This document shows, in pieces, positions 32,790 through 33,281 of a DNA stretch of 33,281 bases. Position 1 is the first letter of the stretch; the number at the start of each line of letters is the position of its first letter. The position numbers and the translations under genes are program-made. The stretch is from NCBI GenBank assembly GCA_002067095.1, contig MVQD01000026.1, forward strand, positions 1 to 33,281. The letters run 5' to 3'. This stretch comes from Methanoregulaceae archaeon PtaB.Bin056 (GTDB lineage: Archaea > Halobacteriota > Methanomicrobia > Methanomicrobiales > Methanospirillaceae). The notes under the pieces were generated by a model. That model was not told the DNA's origin. It ran no database searches and was given only the letters and a program-made list of their open reading frames with translations.

Positions 32790-33281
32790 GACCCGTCCTG
32801 CCAGCCAGCACGCCGGAACTCATCCTCCCTGCCAAGGACCATCGTCGCGTCGACTCCTACCTTGACGTTGGTGCCGTCCCCCACCCTGCAGGGATCGAGC
32901 GACGACCCCCTGACGCCGGTGACCACCATGATGTCCTGGTCCCCGCGGACCCTCGTTGCCAGGGCAAACTCGACTTCCTCTGGGTCGGCGGGGTCGATGT
33001 CCTCGTCTACTACGACCACGTGCTTCAGGGAGGTATGCGCGGCAAACGCTGCCATGATGGCGTTCTTGGCGTCCCCCTGGGTACTCTTCCTTATCTGGAT
33101 CACCGCGTGGAAATAGCCGCATCCCCCGGTAGTCAGCACCACGTTCCTTGCCTCGGTGACTCCCGATACTGCCCTGAAAATGATGGGCTCGTAGGGGACA
33201 CCCATAAGGAGCCGGTGCTCGTTGCCCCCCGGGAGGATGCTGTGGTAGATGCAATCCTTTTTGATGTGCATCCCGGTAAAC
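32786..33281 (-). CDS. UbiD-family decarboxylase, C-terminal part (anhydromevalonate phosphate decarboxylase)
   Basis: About 165 C-terminal residues are present and the frame is open at the window end, so the gene continues outside. The fragment has UbiD-family features: I-Y-H-S-I-L-P-G-G-N-E-H, V-V-V-V-D-E-D-I-D-P-x-D-x-x-E-V-x-x-A-L-A-T-R and D-I-M-V-V-T-G. UbiD enzymes use prenylated FMN for decarboxylation. With aconitase X overlapping by ATGA, the likely reaction is decarboxylation of trans-anhydromevalonate 5-phosphate to isopentenyl phosphate, as known for archaea. A role in menaquinone or aromatic-acid metabolism is less likely in this context. Confidence 0.85.
   Translation of the reverse strand, partial: FTGMHIKKDCIYHSILPGGNEHRLLMGVPYEPIIFRAVSGVTEARNVVLTTGGCGYFHAVIQIRKSTQGDAKNAIMAAFAAHTSLKHVVVVDEDIDPADPEEVEFALATRVRGDQDIMVVTGVRGSSLDPCRVGDGTNVKVGVDATMVLGREDEFRRAGWQDGS

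Noticed and set aside
1-33281. CRISPR arrays, insertion sequences, prophage genes or attachment sites
   Set aside because: No regularly spaced repeats, transposase, integrase or tRNA-end duplication was seen on reading both strands.

Overview
The window looks like chromosomal DNA of a methanogenic archaeon, most likely of the order Methanomicrobiales. The evidence is a D-family DNA polymerase large subunit carrying an intein, the archaeal translation factor aIF1A, a form III RuBisCO, aconitase-X and UbiD-type enzymes matching the archaeal mevalonate route, a DUF432-MscS pair, TATA boxes about 25-35 bases upstream of several starts, and a type II tRNA-Leu without encoded CCA. I assigned this by recognising families in the translated sequence; no database search was run.

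Region 1 (about 1-7330) is visibly AT-richer than the rest and deals with the cell surface. It holds a small lipoprotein, a 1019-residue secreted protein with Ig-like domains and a von Willebrand A domain, and a divergent run of five short overlapping or abutting genes for proteins with one N-terminal hydrophobic helix (archaeal pilin-like, at least one with a class III signal peptide). Region 2 (7385-14613) is GC-rich. It has an unrecognised 336-residue protein, aIF1A divergent from a small HEAT protein, a RelE/antitoxin pair, a PLP aminotransferase, a membrane protein, and form III RuBisCO divergent from an isocitrate-lyase/PEP-mutase family enzyme.

Region 3 (14933-21341) is the most interesting. 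It has a secreted-TPR / transmembrane / cytoplasmic-TIR protein, then hisD on the other strand, then two tandem paralogous proteins with TrkA-N/RCK domains and a C-terminal RyR domain. The first of these has an intact potassium selectivity filter and the second has lost it. TIR domains can make cyclic ADP-ribose type signals, and RyR domains have been proposed to sense nucleotide-derived signals. A TIR-to-RyR-channel signalling or defence circuit is therefore a testable hypothesis, although hisD interrupts the run.

Region 4 (21740-33281) holds a tRNA-Leu(CAA), a DUF4349 lipoprotein, and a long minus-strand series. In transcription order the series is a UbiD-family decarboxylase (cut by the window end), aconitase X (mevalonate 5-phosphate dehydratase large subunit), a membrane HEAT protein, DUF432, MscS, a HEAT protein, DNA polymerase D large subunit with a 165-residue mini-intein, and a SufS-like cysteine desulfurase. 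The UbiD and aconitase X genes overlap by ATGA and catalyse consecutive steps of isoprenoid synthesis. DUF432, MscS and HEAT form another tight cluster.
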